DNA from: Deltaproteobacteria bacterium
GTDB lineage: Bacteria > Myxococcota_A > Polyangia > Haliangiales > Haliangiaceae
Length of the DNA: 56,229 nt
Direction of reading: 5' to 3'
Assembly (NCBI GenBank): GCA_025353585.1
Contig: JANXOM010000159.1
Coordinates: 1-56,229, forward strand
Below the pieces are notes generated by a model. That model was not told the DNA's origin, searched no databases, and was given only the letters and a program-made list of their open reading frames with translations. This document shows positions 43,404 through 52,265 of this stretch, piece by piece (the stretch's first letter is position 1; every line of letters begins with the position of its first letter). The translations under genes and the position numbers were made by a program.

Positions 43404-44603
43404 TTACGGCGCTGGGATCGCGCAAAGATCGCCGGGCAGGTCCATCGTCGGATCCTTGGCCGCCACGCTGCACAGCTTCTCCCGCGCGTCCGCTGCCTCC
43501 GGCCCGCCCTGCACGGCGAAGCCGAGGAGCCACCAGGCGCGCCAGTCGTCCGGGTGCGCGTCGGCGACGGCCTTGGCCGTATCCTTGTCGGCTGACTTCT
43601 GCGCGGCCGCGAGCAGCAGCTGCGCGACGAGGCTCGTCTTGTCGGCCCCGACCGCCGCGTCGAGCGCCGGGCGCGCCTCGGCCGCGTCCTTCGCGAACAT
43701 GTACTTCAGCATCGCGCGCGTCGTGAGCGCGTCACCGTCGGTGAGCTTGCGCTCCGGCGCCGCCCAGTCGATCGCCTTGATCGGCATGCTCTTGCCGTCG
43801 TGCTCGCCGTGCGCGATGTACGCGGCCAGCTCGTGGTCGAGCTTGTCGGGCGTCTCGCCGGGCATCGTCTCCTGCCACGCCTGCGGCCACTGGTCCGCCG
43901 GGAGCTCGTGCAGCCGCTTCGTGAACGCCTGCAGCTGCGCCGGGTGCTCCGTCATCAGGTAGGAGTACAGCGCCCACGATGTCGCGAAGTAGAGGTCATC
44001 GGCGCAGCTGGGCGTCGCGCAGCCGAACAGCGTCGCGACCGGCGTCGGGTGCCCCTCGAGCAGCAGCTTGATCGAGGGCAGCGGCGCGCCGACCTTCGCG
44101 CTCGCGCGGTTCGACTCGACCTTCGCGCTGGCGAAGTAGCTCGCCATGCCGTGCGCGTACCATTGCGGCGAGTGCGGCACGAACGGCGCCGTCACCGCGC
44201 GCGCGTGCTCCTGCCAGACGTTGTGCCAGTCCTTCTCCGGCGTGTCCGCGGCGAGCACCAGCGCCGGCATGCGCACCGGGTTCGGCGTGCTCCACGCGTA
44301 CGCCGTCAGGCCGGACGGCATGAACGCGCCCGCCTCGTCCCCCGTGCGCAGCACGATCGCGATCGTCTTCTGCTTCGTCTCCGCGCCGCCGAGCCCGGCC
44401 GTCAGCACGACCGCGCGGTGATCCTCGAGCATGGTCACGATCTCGTGCGCGCGCGCGGGCGCCGCGTCCGTCCACACCACGAAGTGCTCGCTCGCGAGCT
44501 CCGTCCACGCGGGGCCACCGGCGCCGGGGAGGGCGGGGACGGCGGGCCCGCCCGTCGCGCACGCCGTCACCACCATCGAGAACAGGATCGCACATCGCTT
44601 CAT
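43404..44603 (-). CDS. Lipoprotein related to MA-type metallopeptidases, active site lost
   Basis: 399 residues from ATG 44603, giving a lipobox (MVVTAC). The N-terminal part WTELASEHFVVWTDAAPARA matches the opening of MA-clan peptidase-like proteins, whose centre usually holds HExxH and a WLxEGLAxYF helix. Here the positions read WQEHARAV and WYAHGMASYF, so the metal ligands and general base are missing. The C-terminal third is TPR-like. I infer a binding protein derived from a peptidase. It lies 29 bases past the cassette's right arm. Confidence 0.65.
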   Translation of the reverse strand: MKRCAILFSMVVTACATGGPAVPALPGAGGPAWTELASEHFVVWTDAAPARAHEIVTMLEDHRAVVLTAGLGGAETKQKTIAIVLRTGDEAGAFMPSGLTAYAWSTPNPVRMPALVLAADTPEKDWHNVWQEHARAVTAPFVPHSPQWYAHGMASYFASAKVESNRASAKVGAPLPSIKLLLEGHPTPVATLFGCATPSCADDLYFATSWALYSYLMTEHPAQLQAFTKRLHELPADQWPQAWQETMPGETPDKLDHELAAYIAHGEHDGKSMPIKAIDWAAPERKLTDGDALTTRAMLKYMFAKDAAEARPALDAAVGADKTSLVAQLLLAAAQKSADKDTAKAVADAHPDDWRAWWLLGFAVQGGPEAADAREKLCSVAAKDPTMDLPGDLCAIPAP

Positions 44604-44662
44604 GGGCGGCACGATACGCAGCGCGGACGCCCGCGTGCAACTCGGCGCGCCGGTCTCCGATC

Positions 44663-45676
44663 TCAGGTCTTGGGGACGACGGACTCGAGGATCGTGACGC
44701 TCGCGACGGCGCGCGCCTCCCAATCCTTCATCCATGGCGTCGAGCGATAGCGGTCCCACTGGTCGCACGCGAGCGTGACCACCGGCCCCATGACCTCCGG
44801 CCGCGCCGCGACGCGCAGCGCCGCCACCACGTTCACGCCGCTCGAGCCGCCGACCGTCAGGCCCTCCTCGGCGACGAGCCGCTCGACCATCGCGAGCGAT
44901 TCGGCATCCGACACCTTCTCGGCCCAGTCGATGTACTCGCGGTGCAGGTTGCCCGCGACCGTCGCGGCGCCGATGCCCTCGACGACGTACGGCCCGTCGC
45001 CGCCGAGCACGCCCGTGTTGATGTAGTCGGCGATCGAGCTGCCCACCGGATCGGCGAGCACGACCTTCGCGCCGGGCGCCTTCTCACGCAGCAACTTGCC
45101 GACGCCGCTGATGGTCCCGCCCGTCCCCGACGCCGATACGAACGCGCCCAGCGTGCCGCCCACCTGCTCGAGGATCTCGCTGCCCGTCGACGGCAGCCCC
45201 TTGCCGCCGTAGTGCGCGTCGAGGTTCGCGGGGTTGTGGAACTGGTTCGCGAGGAACCAGCCGTTCTCCTGGGCGAGCCGCGCCGCGACGTTGCGAAAGT
45301 TGTCGGGGCTCTTCATCCCCGCCGCCTTCGCGACGTAGACCTCCGCGCCGAGCTGGCGGAGCTGGACGCGCTTGTCGACCGCGACGCGCTCGGGGATGAC
45401 CACGACGCAGCGATACCCGCGCGCGGCCGCGATCAGGGCCAGCCCGACGCCGGTATTGCCGGCCGTGCCCTCCACGATCGTCATCGGCGGCGACTGGTGC
45501 GGTACGAGCACGCCGCGCGCCTCGGCATCGAGGACGATCGCCCGCGCCGTGCGGTCCTTCACGCTGCCGCCCGGGTTCAGGTGCTCGCACTTGACGAAGA
45601 CCGGGACCCGTAGCCCGGCCGCCACGCGCTTCAACTGGATGAGCGGCGTGTTGCCGATGGCTTCTACGACATCCAT
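44663..45676 (-). CDS. cysK: Cysteine synthase family PLP enzyme
   Basis: Makes cysteine from O-acetylserine and sulfide, or a related beta-replacement reaction. 337 residues. The PLP lysine is in NPGGSVKDRTA, the substrate loop in EGTAGNTGVGLA and the phosphate-binding Gly loop in SGTGGTISGVG. The GTAGNTG loop differs from the TSGNT of enteric CysK and is seen in other cysteine synthase/cystathionine beta-synthase relatives, so the amino acid acceptor is not certain. It is divergent from the cyclophilin gene, with only 25 bases between start codons. Confidence 0.88.
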   Translation of the reverse strand: MDVVEAIGNTPLIQLKRVAAGLRVPVFVKCEHLNPGGSVKDRTARAIVLDAEARGVLVPHQSPPMTIVEGTAGNTGVGLALIAAARGYRCVVVIPERVAVDKRVQLRQLGAEVYVAKAAGMKSPDNFRNVAARLAQENGWFLANQFHNPANLDAHYGGKGLPSTGSEILEQVGGTLGAFVSASGTGGTISGVGKLLREKAPGAKVVLADPVGSSIADYINTGVLGGDGPYVVEGIGAATVAGNLHREYIDWAEKVSDAESLAMVERLVAEEGLTVGGSSGVNVVAALRVAARPEVMGPVVTLACDQWDRYRSTPWMKDWEARAVASVTILESVVPKT

Positions 45677-45701
45677 GCCGGCAGCGTACTAGACTACCTG
45701 G
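45677..45701. promoter_or_regulatory. Very short divergent promoter gap
   Basis: Only 25 bases separate the two start codons. GTACTAGACTAC (45686-45697) is a near palindrome that provides a -10-like TAGACT in the forward direction and TAGTCT in reverse. Forward transcription would begin at or next to the ATG, that is, leaderless. Confidence 0.35.
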
Positions 45702-46355
45702 ATGTCACGCATCTTCGCCTCCGCTCTCATCGCGCTGTCCGCCGCGGCCACGGCGCACGCCGAGCCCAAGAAGGCCGAGGTCCGCGCGCCTGTCGCGGCC
45801 GATCTCGCCGAGTACACGAAGGGCCTCGCCGGCAAGGGTGCGCTCACGGCCACGATCGACACGAGCCTCGGCGCGCTGCACTGCACGCTGTTCGAGAAGG
45901 AGACGCCGATGACCGTCGCCGCGTTCGTGGGCCTCGCGACGGGCAAGAAGGCGTGGCTCAACCCGAAGACGGGTGACGTCGTGAGCGGCAAGCCGTTCTA
46001 CGACGGCCTCATCTTCCACCGCGTGATCCCCGAGTTCATGATCCAGGGCGGCGACCCGCTCGGCACCGGCACGGGCGGCCCCGGCTACAAGTTCGGCAAC
46101 GAGACGAGCGACAAGGTGACGTTCCACCCGGGCTCCCTCGCGATGGCGAACGCCGGCCCCGACACGAACGGCAGCCAGTTCTTCGTCACCGAGGGCACGC
46201 CGGACTACCTGCAGGGCAAGCACACGATCTTCGGTCAGTGCGCCGAGCTCGACCTCGTGAAGAAGATCGCGCGCGCGCCGCAGGGCAACAAGCGCGACCG
46301 GCCGGACCCGGACGTCGTCATCAAGACGATCGCGATCGCTCGCGCCGCGAAATAG
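45702..46355 (+). CDS. Secreted cyclophilin-type peptidyl-prolyl isomerase
   Basis: 217 residues. A signal peptide (FASALIALSAAATAHA) predicts a periplasmic enzyme. The cyclophilin core is complete: FHRVIPEFMIQGGDP, SLAMANAGPDTNGSQFFV and the GKHTIFG loop, where His replaces the Trp of human CypA as in many bacterial forms. It assists folding of exported proteins. Predicted leaderless or near-leaderless start. Confidence 0.93.
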   Translation: MSRIFASALIALSAAATAHAEPKKAEVRAPVAADLAEYTKGLAGKGALTATIDTSLGALHCTLFEKETPMTVAAFVGLATGKKAWLNPKTGDVVSGKPFYDGLIFHRVIPEFMIQGGDPLGTGTGGPGYKFGNETSDKVTFHPGSLAMANAGPDTNGSQFFVTEGTPDYLQGKHTIFGQCAELDLVKKIARAPQGNKRDRPDPDVVIKTIAIARAAK

Positions 46356-46361
46356 CGCCCC

Positions 46362-46388
46362 TTGACATGTGTCACGTCGTGATACATC
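46362..46388 (+). promoter_or_regulatory. Promoter of the RHH regulator gene
   Basis: A perfect -35 TTGACA at 46362-46367; the -10 is probably TACATC at 46383-46388. Transcription would start about 46395, so the GTG at 46401 would have almost no leader. Confidence 0.5.
46367..46387. promoter_or_regulatory. Palindromic operator O1 at the RHH promoter
   Basis: TGTGTCACG-T-CGTGATACA, a 19-base palindrome (one mismatch) extended by A/T to 21, lying between -35 and -10. Confidence 0.55.
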
Positions 46389-46389
46389 T

Positions 46390-46408
46390 TGTGTCACGCC
46401 GTGACACG
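46390..46408. promoter_or_regulatory. Palindromic operator O2 over the RHH start codon
   Basis: TGTGTCACG-C-CGTGACACG, shifted exactly 22 bases from O1 (two helical turns) and overlapping GTG 46401. Confidence 0.55.
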
Positions 46409-46901
46409 CAGACGTAGCACCGAGCCGCCCCCGAGCCGCCCCGGCCCGAGTCCCGAGCCGCGCGCCGAGCCGCGTGACGAGCCGGAGCGCAAGGAGCGGG
46501 TGATCCACACCCGCGTGCCGGAGAGCCTCGAGGCCGAGCTCCGCGATCGCGCGCAGGACCTCGGCATCTCGGTGTCGAACCTCGTGCGCAACGTGCTCGG
46601 ACACGCGTTCGGGCTCGTCGGTGATGTCGCGGCCGATGCCCATGCGATCGCCCGCGCCGCCCGCGGCGAGCGGGAGCGAACGCCGCCTGTCGGCGCGACC
46701 ACGGCGCCGGTCGCCGCGGCGGATGCGCCGCTCGCGCTTGACAACGTCATCGCGTGGCAACCGATCGTGCTCGCGAAGAACGCCGTGTGCGCGCGCTGCA
46801 ACGATCTCCTTCCGCGGGGCGACGACGCCGCTATCGCCATCGCCGACCGCGGCGCGCGCCCGATCGTGTGTCCGCGTTGCCTCGCCGAGCTGCGCCGCTA
46901 A
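46401..46901 (+). CDS. Ribbon-helix-helix regulator with C-terminal zinc ribbon
   Basis: 166 residues from GTG 46401 (a TTG at 46389 would add four). A Pro/Glu/Arg-rich tail precedes a CopG/Arc-like ribbon-helix-helix: VIHTRVPESLEAELRDRAQD, then LGISVSNLVRNVL, near residues 35-70. An Ala-rich linker leads to CARC...CPRC, a four-Cys zinc ribbon. The two palindromes at its own promoter suggest autorepression. It lies 35 bases ahead of the UbiB-like gene and may regulate it too; the signal is unknown. Confidence 0.68.
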   Translation: MTRRRSTEPPPSRPGPSPEPRAEPRDEPERKERVIHTRVPESLEAELRDRAQDLGISVSNLVRNVLGHAFGLVGDVAADAHAIARAARGERERTPPVGATTAPVAAADAPLALDNVIAWQPIVLAKNAVCARCNDLLPRGDDAAIAIADRGARPIVCPRCLAELRR

Positions 46902-46936
46902 CCTTGTCGAGAGCCCGCAACACCGAGGAGTCCCTC

Positions 46937-48406
46937 ATGTCCCATCCGCCGCACTCCGCCTCCACCGCTGACGACCTCGCCACCGATCTGCGCGCCGCGC
47001 TGTCATCGGCCGGGCGCCTGCTCCAGCACGCGGGCCAGCGCCTCGACGCGATGTCGCTCGATGTGGCGCGCGACGTCGGCGCCGTGGTGCGCGACGCGCA
47101 GGCCTTCGCGACCGATGTCGCCGCCGCCGCGACGGCCGCCGCCGACCAGGCGAGCACGTTTTATCGCGCCACCCCGCGCGCGGCGCGCCTCGCGCAGGAG
47201 GGCGGGGCGCTCCTCGCCCGTCACCGCTGGCTGCGTCTGCGTGCGGCCGCGCGCGGCGATCTCGCGCTGCGCGAAGCGGACCACCGCGACCTCGCGCGCC
47301 GGGCCACGGCCGCGGCGGGCCGGTTGCGCGGCGGCGTCGCGAAGCTCGGGCAGCTCGCGTCGTGTCGGCCGGATCTGATTGGCCCCATCTGGGCGAGCGA
47401 GCTCGCGAAGCTGCAGGAAGAGGTGCCGCCCGTCGATGTCGCGTCCATCCGCGCGCGCATCGAGGCCGAGCTCGGCAAGCCGATCGCCGAGCTGTTCGCG
47501 ACGTTCGACGACGTCCCGCTCGCCGCCGCATCGCTCGCGCAGGTCCACGGCGCGACGCTGCTGGACGGCCGTCGCGTCGCGGTCAAGGTGCAGGTCCCCG
47601 GCGTCGAGGACATCATCGCCGCGGACATCGCCGCGCTGCGCGCTGTCACGACCGCGGTGGGCGAGCTCCCGGGCGCGGACTTGCCGACCTTGACGAGCGA
47701 GCTCGCGCGCGCGCTCGCCGGCGAGCTGGACTATGTCGCCGAGGCCGAGGCGCTCCGCGCGTTCGCCGGCGGCGCCGTGCGCGTGCCCGAACCGATCGCG
47801 GAGCTATCGAGCGCGCGCGTGCTCACGATGACGCGGCTCGACGGCGAGCGCCTCGTCCCCGTGCTCGAGGCGGCCGCTCCGGCGGCGCGCGCGAAGCTCC
47901 TCTCGACGCTCGTCGGCGAGGTCGCGGCGCAGGTACTCGCGCGCGGGCGCGTCCACGCGGATCCCCATCCGGGGAACTTCCTCGTCGTCGACGGCGAGCT
48001 CGCGATGCTCGACTTCGGCTGCACGCTGACGCTCGCGCCGGCGGAGCGCGCCGCGTACGCGCGCCTCGTGATGGCGATCGCGCTCGGCGATGGCAAGGCG
48101 GCGGGCCGCGAGCTGGCCGCGCTCGGCTTTCGCGCCGACGAGCCGGAGCTCCTCGTCGAGCTCGCAGGATCGCTGATCGCGGCGATGCGCCCGGGCGCGT
48201 CGGTCGCGACGGTCGACTGGCAGGCGGCGGTCGCCGACCAGCTCGCCCGCGCGCGCCGCCTCGGCGGCCTCGTGATCCCGCGGTCGTTCGTGTTGCTCGG
48301 CCGCGTCCTGGCGACCGTCGCGGGCCTGCTCGCGCGGTTCCGCCCGGAGATCGAGCTGCACGCGCTGCTCGGCCCGCACCTGGCCGCCGCGCTCGACCAA
48401 GCCTGA
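46937..48406 (+). CDS. ABC1/UbiB-family atypical kinase
   Basis: 489 residues from ATG 46937 with GAGGAG six bases upstream. The family motifs are all present: the KxGQ-type VAKLGQLAS, an Ala-rich AAASLAQVHGA in place of a P-loop, VAVKVQ, ELDYVAEAEAL, HADPHPGNFLV and MLDFG. The first 90 residues are an amphipathic Ala-rich helix region. UbiB proteins support quinone or isoprenoid lipid metabolism by ATP binding/hydrolysis. The C-terminal membrane anchor is weak here. It may be controlled by the RHH regulator upstream. Confidence 0.88.
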   Translation: MSHPPHSASTADDLATDLRAALSSAGRLLQHAGQRLDAMSLDVARDVGAVVRDAQAFATDVAAAATAAADQASTFYRATPRAARLAQEGGALLARHRWLRLRAAARGDLALREADHRDLARRATAAAGRLRGGVAKLGQLASCRPDLIGPIWASELAKLQEEVPPVDVASIRARIEAELGKPIAELFATFDDVPLAAASLAQVHGATLLDGRRVAVKVQVPGVEDIIAADIAALRAVTTAVGELPGADLPTLTSELARALAGELDYVAEAEALRAFAGGAVRVPEPIAELSSARVLTMTRLDGERLVPVLEAAAPAARAKLLSTLVGEVAAQVLARGRVHADPHPGNFLVVDGELAMLDFGCTLTLAPAERAAYARLVMAIALGDGKAAGRELAALGFRADEPELLVELAGSLIAAMRPGASVATVDWQAAVADQLARARRLGGLVIPRSFVLLGRVLATVAGLLARFRPEIELHALLGPHLAAALDQA

Positions 48407-48409
48407 CGG

Positions 48410-49090
48410 TTAGGCCCCGCTCGCGTGTTCGTGCGGGGGCATGAACCGGTGCAGCACCGGCTCCCAGGTCGCCGCGCACGCGCACGTCAGCGCGAGCGCG
48501 CCGAGGGTGTCGGAGACGAAGTGCGCGCCGACCGCGATGCGCGCGATCATCGCGAACCCCACGAGCGCGAGCAGCGGCCGTCCGATGCGCGGCGCCACGC
48601 GCGCGAGCGGCACGATCAGGCCGGCGAACAGGACGACGTGGCCGGACGGGAACGACCACGCATCGTGCCGCAGCCAGATCGGCCCGCCGTGCGCGAGCCA
48701 CTCCACGGGACGCAGTCGGCCGGTGAAGAACTTCAGCCACAGCATCAGGTTGCGGTCGAGCAGGTACGTCCCGCCGATGTAGAGCCACGCCGGGGCCGCC
48801 ACCCGCCACGCGGGGCGCGCGCAGCACGCGGCGAACCCGAGGCCCAGCGCGACGAGCACCGTCCATCTCCACGGCTCGATCCCGGCCGCGTACTCGAGCC
48901 ACGCGATGCCGCGGTCCCAGCCGCCCCAGGGCTCGTACGCGCCGAGCCAGCGCGCGAGCGGCTCGTCGATCGATATGGCGCAGCCAGCGGTCAGCCCGGC
49001 CGCGCCGGCCGCGAACCACCACAAAGACCGCGCCGGCTGCGCACCGGATCGGCGCGGTGCGCCCGATGCGCGCGAGCGCGGCCGCAGCAC
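48410..49090 (-). CDS. PAP2-family lipid phosphatase
   Basis: 226 residues from a GTG at 49090, 32 bases after the upstream gene's stop; the reverse frame continues but no earlier start is convincing. Six membrane spans. The acid phosphatase site is complete: KFFTGRLRP, SFPSGHVV and RIAVGAHFVSD. It probably removes phosphate from undecaprenyl pyrophosphate or phosphatidic acid. It converges on the UbiB-like gene with three bases between stops. Confidence 0.85.
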   Translation of the reverse strand: MLRPRSRASGAPRRSGAQPARSLWWFAAGAAGLTAGCAISIDEPLARWLGAYEPWGGWDRGIAWLEYAAGIEPWRWTVLVALGLGFAACCARPAWRVAAPAWLYIGGTYLLDRNLMLWLKFFTGRLRPVEWLAHGGPIWLRHDAWSFPSGHVVLFAGLIVPLARVAPRIGRPLLALVGFAMIARIAVGAHFVSDTLGALALTCACAATWEPVLHRFMPPHEHASGA

Positions 49091-49122
49091 GGGCCCGGAG
49101 TCGGACGGACTTCGTCCCGTCT

Positions 49123-49863
49123 TCAGCGCTGCACGAGGATCGCGCTCGGCATCCCGCCGGCGAGCTCCGGGCGCGCCGCGCGAATGCCGAGGATCGCCGT
49201 CGCCGCCAGGGCCCACGTCGCGGCGGGCACGAGGCCGTAGCTCAGCGCCGCGCCGCCGCCGCCGTCGCCGTTCGCGATCGCGACCAGGAGCATCAGCGCG
49301 AAGCCGACCCACGCGATGACCGCGGTCACGGCCGTGTCGCCATCGCGCCAGAGCGACGAGCCGATCAGCACGAGCGCCGTCACGCCGACCTCGAGCCACA
49401 TGAGCGACCGCGACGTCAGAGCGGCGAACATGTCCGCCGACGTCAGCCCCGCGATCCCCGTCACCGCGAGCCCGACGCTCGCGAGCATGCCGATCACCGC
49501 GATCACCCGCCGGCCGCCGCGCGGCTGGGTCGCGAGCACGATCCACCAGCCGGCCGCCATCAGCACGCCGCCGACCGTGGCCGCGACGAGGGGCGCGTGC
49601 ACGAGCACGTTCACGAGCCCACCCGACCCCCACATCAGCGGGAACATCGCCAGCCGGAGCACCGCCATCGCGTAGAGGCCCAGGGCGATCACCAGGCCGA
49701 CGTTCTTCGTCGATGCATACCACGCGCGCTCGTCGGCGAGCCGCTGCTGCTCGGCCGCGTACTGCTGCTGGAGCGCCTGCTGTTGCATCCACTGCAGATG
49801 CGCCTGGTGCTGCGCCGCCATCGGGCCAGGCGCGAATACCGGAGGGGGAACGAAGTCGTTCAT
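49123..49863 (-). CDS. Multispan membrane protein with Gln-rich N-terminus
   Basis: 246 residues. A cytosolic N-terminus of about 55 residues rich in Gln/Met (QQQALQQQY) precedes five or six membrane spans. No charged functional motif stands out. The Gln-rich head is like that of the protein at 3422-4051. It shares the strand with the PAP2 phosphatase and the DUF6600 protein on each side. Function unknown. Confidence 0.6.
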   Translation of the reverse strand: MNDFVPPPVFAPGPMAAQHQAHLQWMQQQALQQQYAAEQQRLADERAWYASTKNVGLVIALGLYAMAVLRLAMFPLMWGSGGLVNVLVHAPLVAATVGGVLMAAGWWIVLATQPRGGRRVIAVIGMLASVGLAVTGIAGLTSADMFAALTSRSLMWLEVGVTALVLIGSSLWRDGDTAVTAVIAWVGFALMLLVAIANGDGGGGAALSYGLVPAATWALAATAILGIRAARPELAGGMPSAILVQR

Positions 49864-49881
49864 CGCTGTCGAGCCTAACGC

Positions 49882-51135
49882 CTAGCGATGACGTCCGCCG
49901 CCCGAATGTCCACCGCCACCGCCACCGCTCGAGTGAGAGCTGCTCCCACCCGAGTAGTGCGAGCCGCCCGCGCTCGAGTGCGACGGGGCCGGCGCGCGGT
50001 ACGACGGCGGCGACCGGTAGCTCGGCGGCGCGTGCTGCGCGGGCTGGCGATAGGCCGGCTGCGCGGGCTGGCGATACGCCGGCTGCGCGGGCTGGCGATA
50101 GGCCGGCTGACGATAGCCGTCGGGCGCGCGGTTCTGCTGCTGGTGGTACTGCCACGTCGGCTGCTCGCGGTCGTGCGCGCTCTGGCCGCGGACCGACGGC
50201 CCGCTATTGCCGCCGCGGTTCGGCTCGTTACGGAAGTTGCCGCCGTTCACCACGCCGCCGCGGAGGCTCTGCCGCGCGCTGGCGCGGTTCCGCATCAGCG
50301 CCGACGCGTGGACCTGGCCGCGATTCCGGATCCCGGGGGTCGCGCTGGTGCCCGTGACGCGGAGCCCCTCGGCGAGGTTACCGTAGAGGTGCGCGCGCGC
50401 GCGGGGCTTCGCGAAGTCGCCTTCCGACGTGAAGCGCCAGTGCGAGTCATGCCCCGGGAGCTGATGACCGCCGTGGCCGATCGGGCCCTGCGGACGCCAG
50501 CCCACGTAGCCGCCGCCGTGCCGCCAGTCCACCCACGCCGACGCGTACCGGTGGCCCGGCTGCCAGCCCCAGTACCCGTCGAACCAGCCCCAGCGGCCGT
50601 AGTGGAAGGGCAGCCAGCCCCACCCGTAGTCATCGCAATTGAAGGCCCAGCCGGCGTCGGTGTCGATCCAGCTGCCGCCCGTCTCGTAGGGTGTGAAATC
50701 CGATCCCACGACTGTGGCGTCAGGACGCCACACACGGCCGTAGCCGTCCACCTCGGACCAGCTGCCCTGGCCGTCGAGCGTCTGGTCGATCTCCTGGTCG
50801 TTCACGTCGCCCATCGCGACCGCAGGATCCTGAGCGTCTACCTGCGCTTGCGCGTCGATATCCACGTTCAGCTGCGCGCCGTCCTGGCCGTCCGCGCCCT
50901 GCGCATAGCCGGGATCCTGGCCCTGCTGGTCGTCCTGGTAGCCGTCGGGGGCCTGCTGCTGATCGGGGTCGCCCTGGGCGGCATACGGATCCTGCGGATC
51001 CATCTGTCCGCCCGGGGGCCCAGTAACTTCGACCGGTTGCGGGTAGCCAGGCTGAGCCGAGGCGGTTTGCGGGATGCACGCCGCGGCGGTCATCGCGAAC
51101 ACCGCAAACCCGAGCAACGAGCGGAGCGAGGTCAT
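49882..51135 (-). CDS. DUF6600-type secreted repeat protein
   Basis: 417 residues from ATG 51135; the signal peptide is SLLGFAVFAMTAAACIPQTA, cut near ASA or lipidated at the Cys. A Gln/Asp-rich region precedes the DUF6600 core, which consists of repeated YxxWxxxR/YGRWGW-type strands (WLPFHYGRWGWFDGYWGW, WVDWRHGG). The C-terminal 130 residues are low complexity: PAYRQPAQ repeats then Ser/Gly/His runs, likely extracellular. The family is common in myxobacteria; no activity is known. Confidence 0.8.
   Translation of the reverse strand: MTSLRSLLGFAVFAMTAAACIPQTASAQPGYPQPVEVTGPPGGQMDPQDPYAAQGDPDQQQAPDGYQDDQQGQDPGYAQGADGQDGAQLNVDIDAQAQVDAQDPAVAMGDVNDQEIDQTLDGQGSWSEVDGYGRVWRPDATVVGSDFTPYETGGSWIDTDAGWAFNCDDYGWGWLPFHYGRWGWFDGYWGWQPGHRYASAWVDWRHGGGYVGWRPQGPIGHGGHQLPGHDSHWRFTSEGDFAKPRARAHLYGNLAEGLRVTGTSATPGIRNRGQVHASALMRNRASARQSLRGGVVNGGNFRNEPNRGGNSGPSVRGQSAHDREQPTWQYHQQQNRAPDGYRQPAYRQPAQPAYRQPAQPAYRQPAQHAPPSYRSPPSYRAPAPSHSSAGGSHYSGGSSSHSSGGGGGGHSGGGRHR
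50037..50108 (-). repeat. Three 24-bp tandem repeats in the DUF6600 tail
   Basis: Three copies of an 8-codon unit (PAYRQPAQ), differing at one base. In frame, so copy number may vary. Confidence 0.85.
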
Positions 51136-51220
51136 GGCTACAGTATGTGCACTGATCGTGCCCGCCGGGGGCACCGTCGCAGTACTTCACGGAGTTGTAA
51201 TCGCGACGTCGTACAGCGGC

Positions 51221-51249
51221 TTGACACGGCTCCCTGCTCGTTTTAACAA
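51221..51249 (+). promoter_or_regulatory. Sigma-70-type promoter for the ABC operon
   Basis: TTGACA (51221-51226), a 17-base spacer, then TAACAA (51244-51249), 54 bases before the ABC ATPase start. The -35 is a perfect match and the -10 partial. Confidence 0.55.
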
Positions 51250-51302
51250 CCCGAGCGATTCCGGGCAACTGGCCGGCAATCCCCCACCACCATGATTCGC
51301 CC

Positions 51303-52265
51303 ATGATCCGCGCAACCAACCTGACCAAGTTCTACGGCGGAAAGCGAGCTCTCGGTCCGATCTCGTTCGAGATCGAGGACGGCGAGACCGTCGGCTTCCT
51401 AGGCCTCAACGGCGCGGGGAAGACGACCGCGCTTCGCATCCTGGCGTGCGACCTGCGGCCGTCGGCGGGGTCCATCGAGGTCGGCGGGGCCGACGTCGTG
51501 TCCGCGCCGCACGAGGTGCGCAAGCGCATCGGGTTCCTGCCCGAGAACCCGCCGCTCTACATGGACATGCCGGTCGACGACTACCTGATCTTCGCCGGCG
51601 AGCTCCGCGGCATGGATCGCGGCGCGATCAAGCGGCGGCTCCCCGAGGTCCTGGACGTCACCGACCTGACGTCGGTCGCGAGCGATGCGATCGGCACGCT
51701 CTCGCACGGCTATCGTCAGCGCGTCGGCGTGGCCCAGGCGATCATCCACAAGCCAAAGTTCCTGATCTTCGACGAGCCGACCCGCGGCCTCGACCCCGTG
51801 CAGATCGTGGAGATGCGCAACCTCATCCACGACCTGAAGCAGAACCACACGGTCCTCATCAGCAGCCACATCCTGACGGAGATCAGCCAGACCTGCGACC
51901 GGCTGCTCGTGCTCGGCCAGGGCCAGCTGCTCGGCAGCGGCACCGAGTCCGAGCTCGCGATCCGCGAGTCGAAGATCATGCAGATCACGGTCACCGTGCG
52001 CACGCCGCCGGCGACCGACAGCGGGAACCCCACCGCGTTCGTGACGAAGGTGCTGGAGACCGTCGACGGCGTCACGGAGGTCTCGCCGCCGTTCGCCACG
52101 CTCGACTCCATGACGTTCTCGCTGGCGACGAGCAGCGATGCGCGCGCGGCCGTGACCCGCGCCATCGTGGAGGCGAAGCTCGACCTGCTCAAGCTCGATT
52201 ACGCGCGGAGCGAGCTCGAGAACACGTTCATCCGCATCGTCGGAGGTCACCATGGCGGCAACTAG
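51303..52265 (+). CDS. ABC transporter ATPase (GldA-like)
   Basis: 320 residues. Walker A (LNGAGKTTALR), signature LSHGYRQRVG, Walker B (LIFDEPTRGLDP) and H-loop (LISSHIL) are all intact. The C-terminal 90 residues form an added domain. With the following permease it would make an ABC-2 exporter, as in the GldA/GldF pair of Bacteroidetes. Its stop overlaps the permease start by 14 bases. Confidence 0.93.
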   Translation: MIRATNLTKFYGGKRALGPISFEIEDGETVGFLGLNGAGKTTALRILACDLRPSAGSIEVGGADVVSAPHEVRKRIGFLPENPPLYMDMPVDDYLIFAGELRGMDRGAIKRRLPEVLDVTDLTSVASDAIGTLSHGYRQRVGVAQAIIHKPKFLIFDEPTRGLDPVQIVEMRNLIHDLKQNHTVLISSHILTEISQTCDRLLVLGQGQLLGSGTESELAIRESKIMQITVTVRTPPATDSGNPTAFVTKVLETVDGVTEVSPPFATLDSMTFSLATSSDARAAVTRAIVEAKLDLLKLDYARSELENTFIRIVGGHHGGN

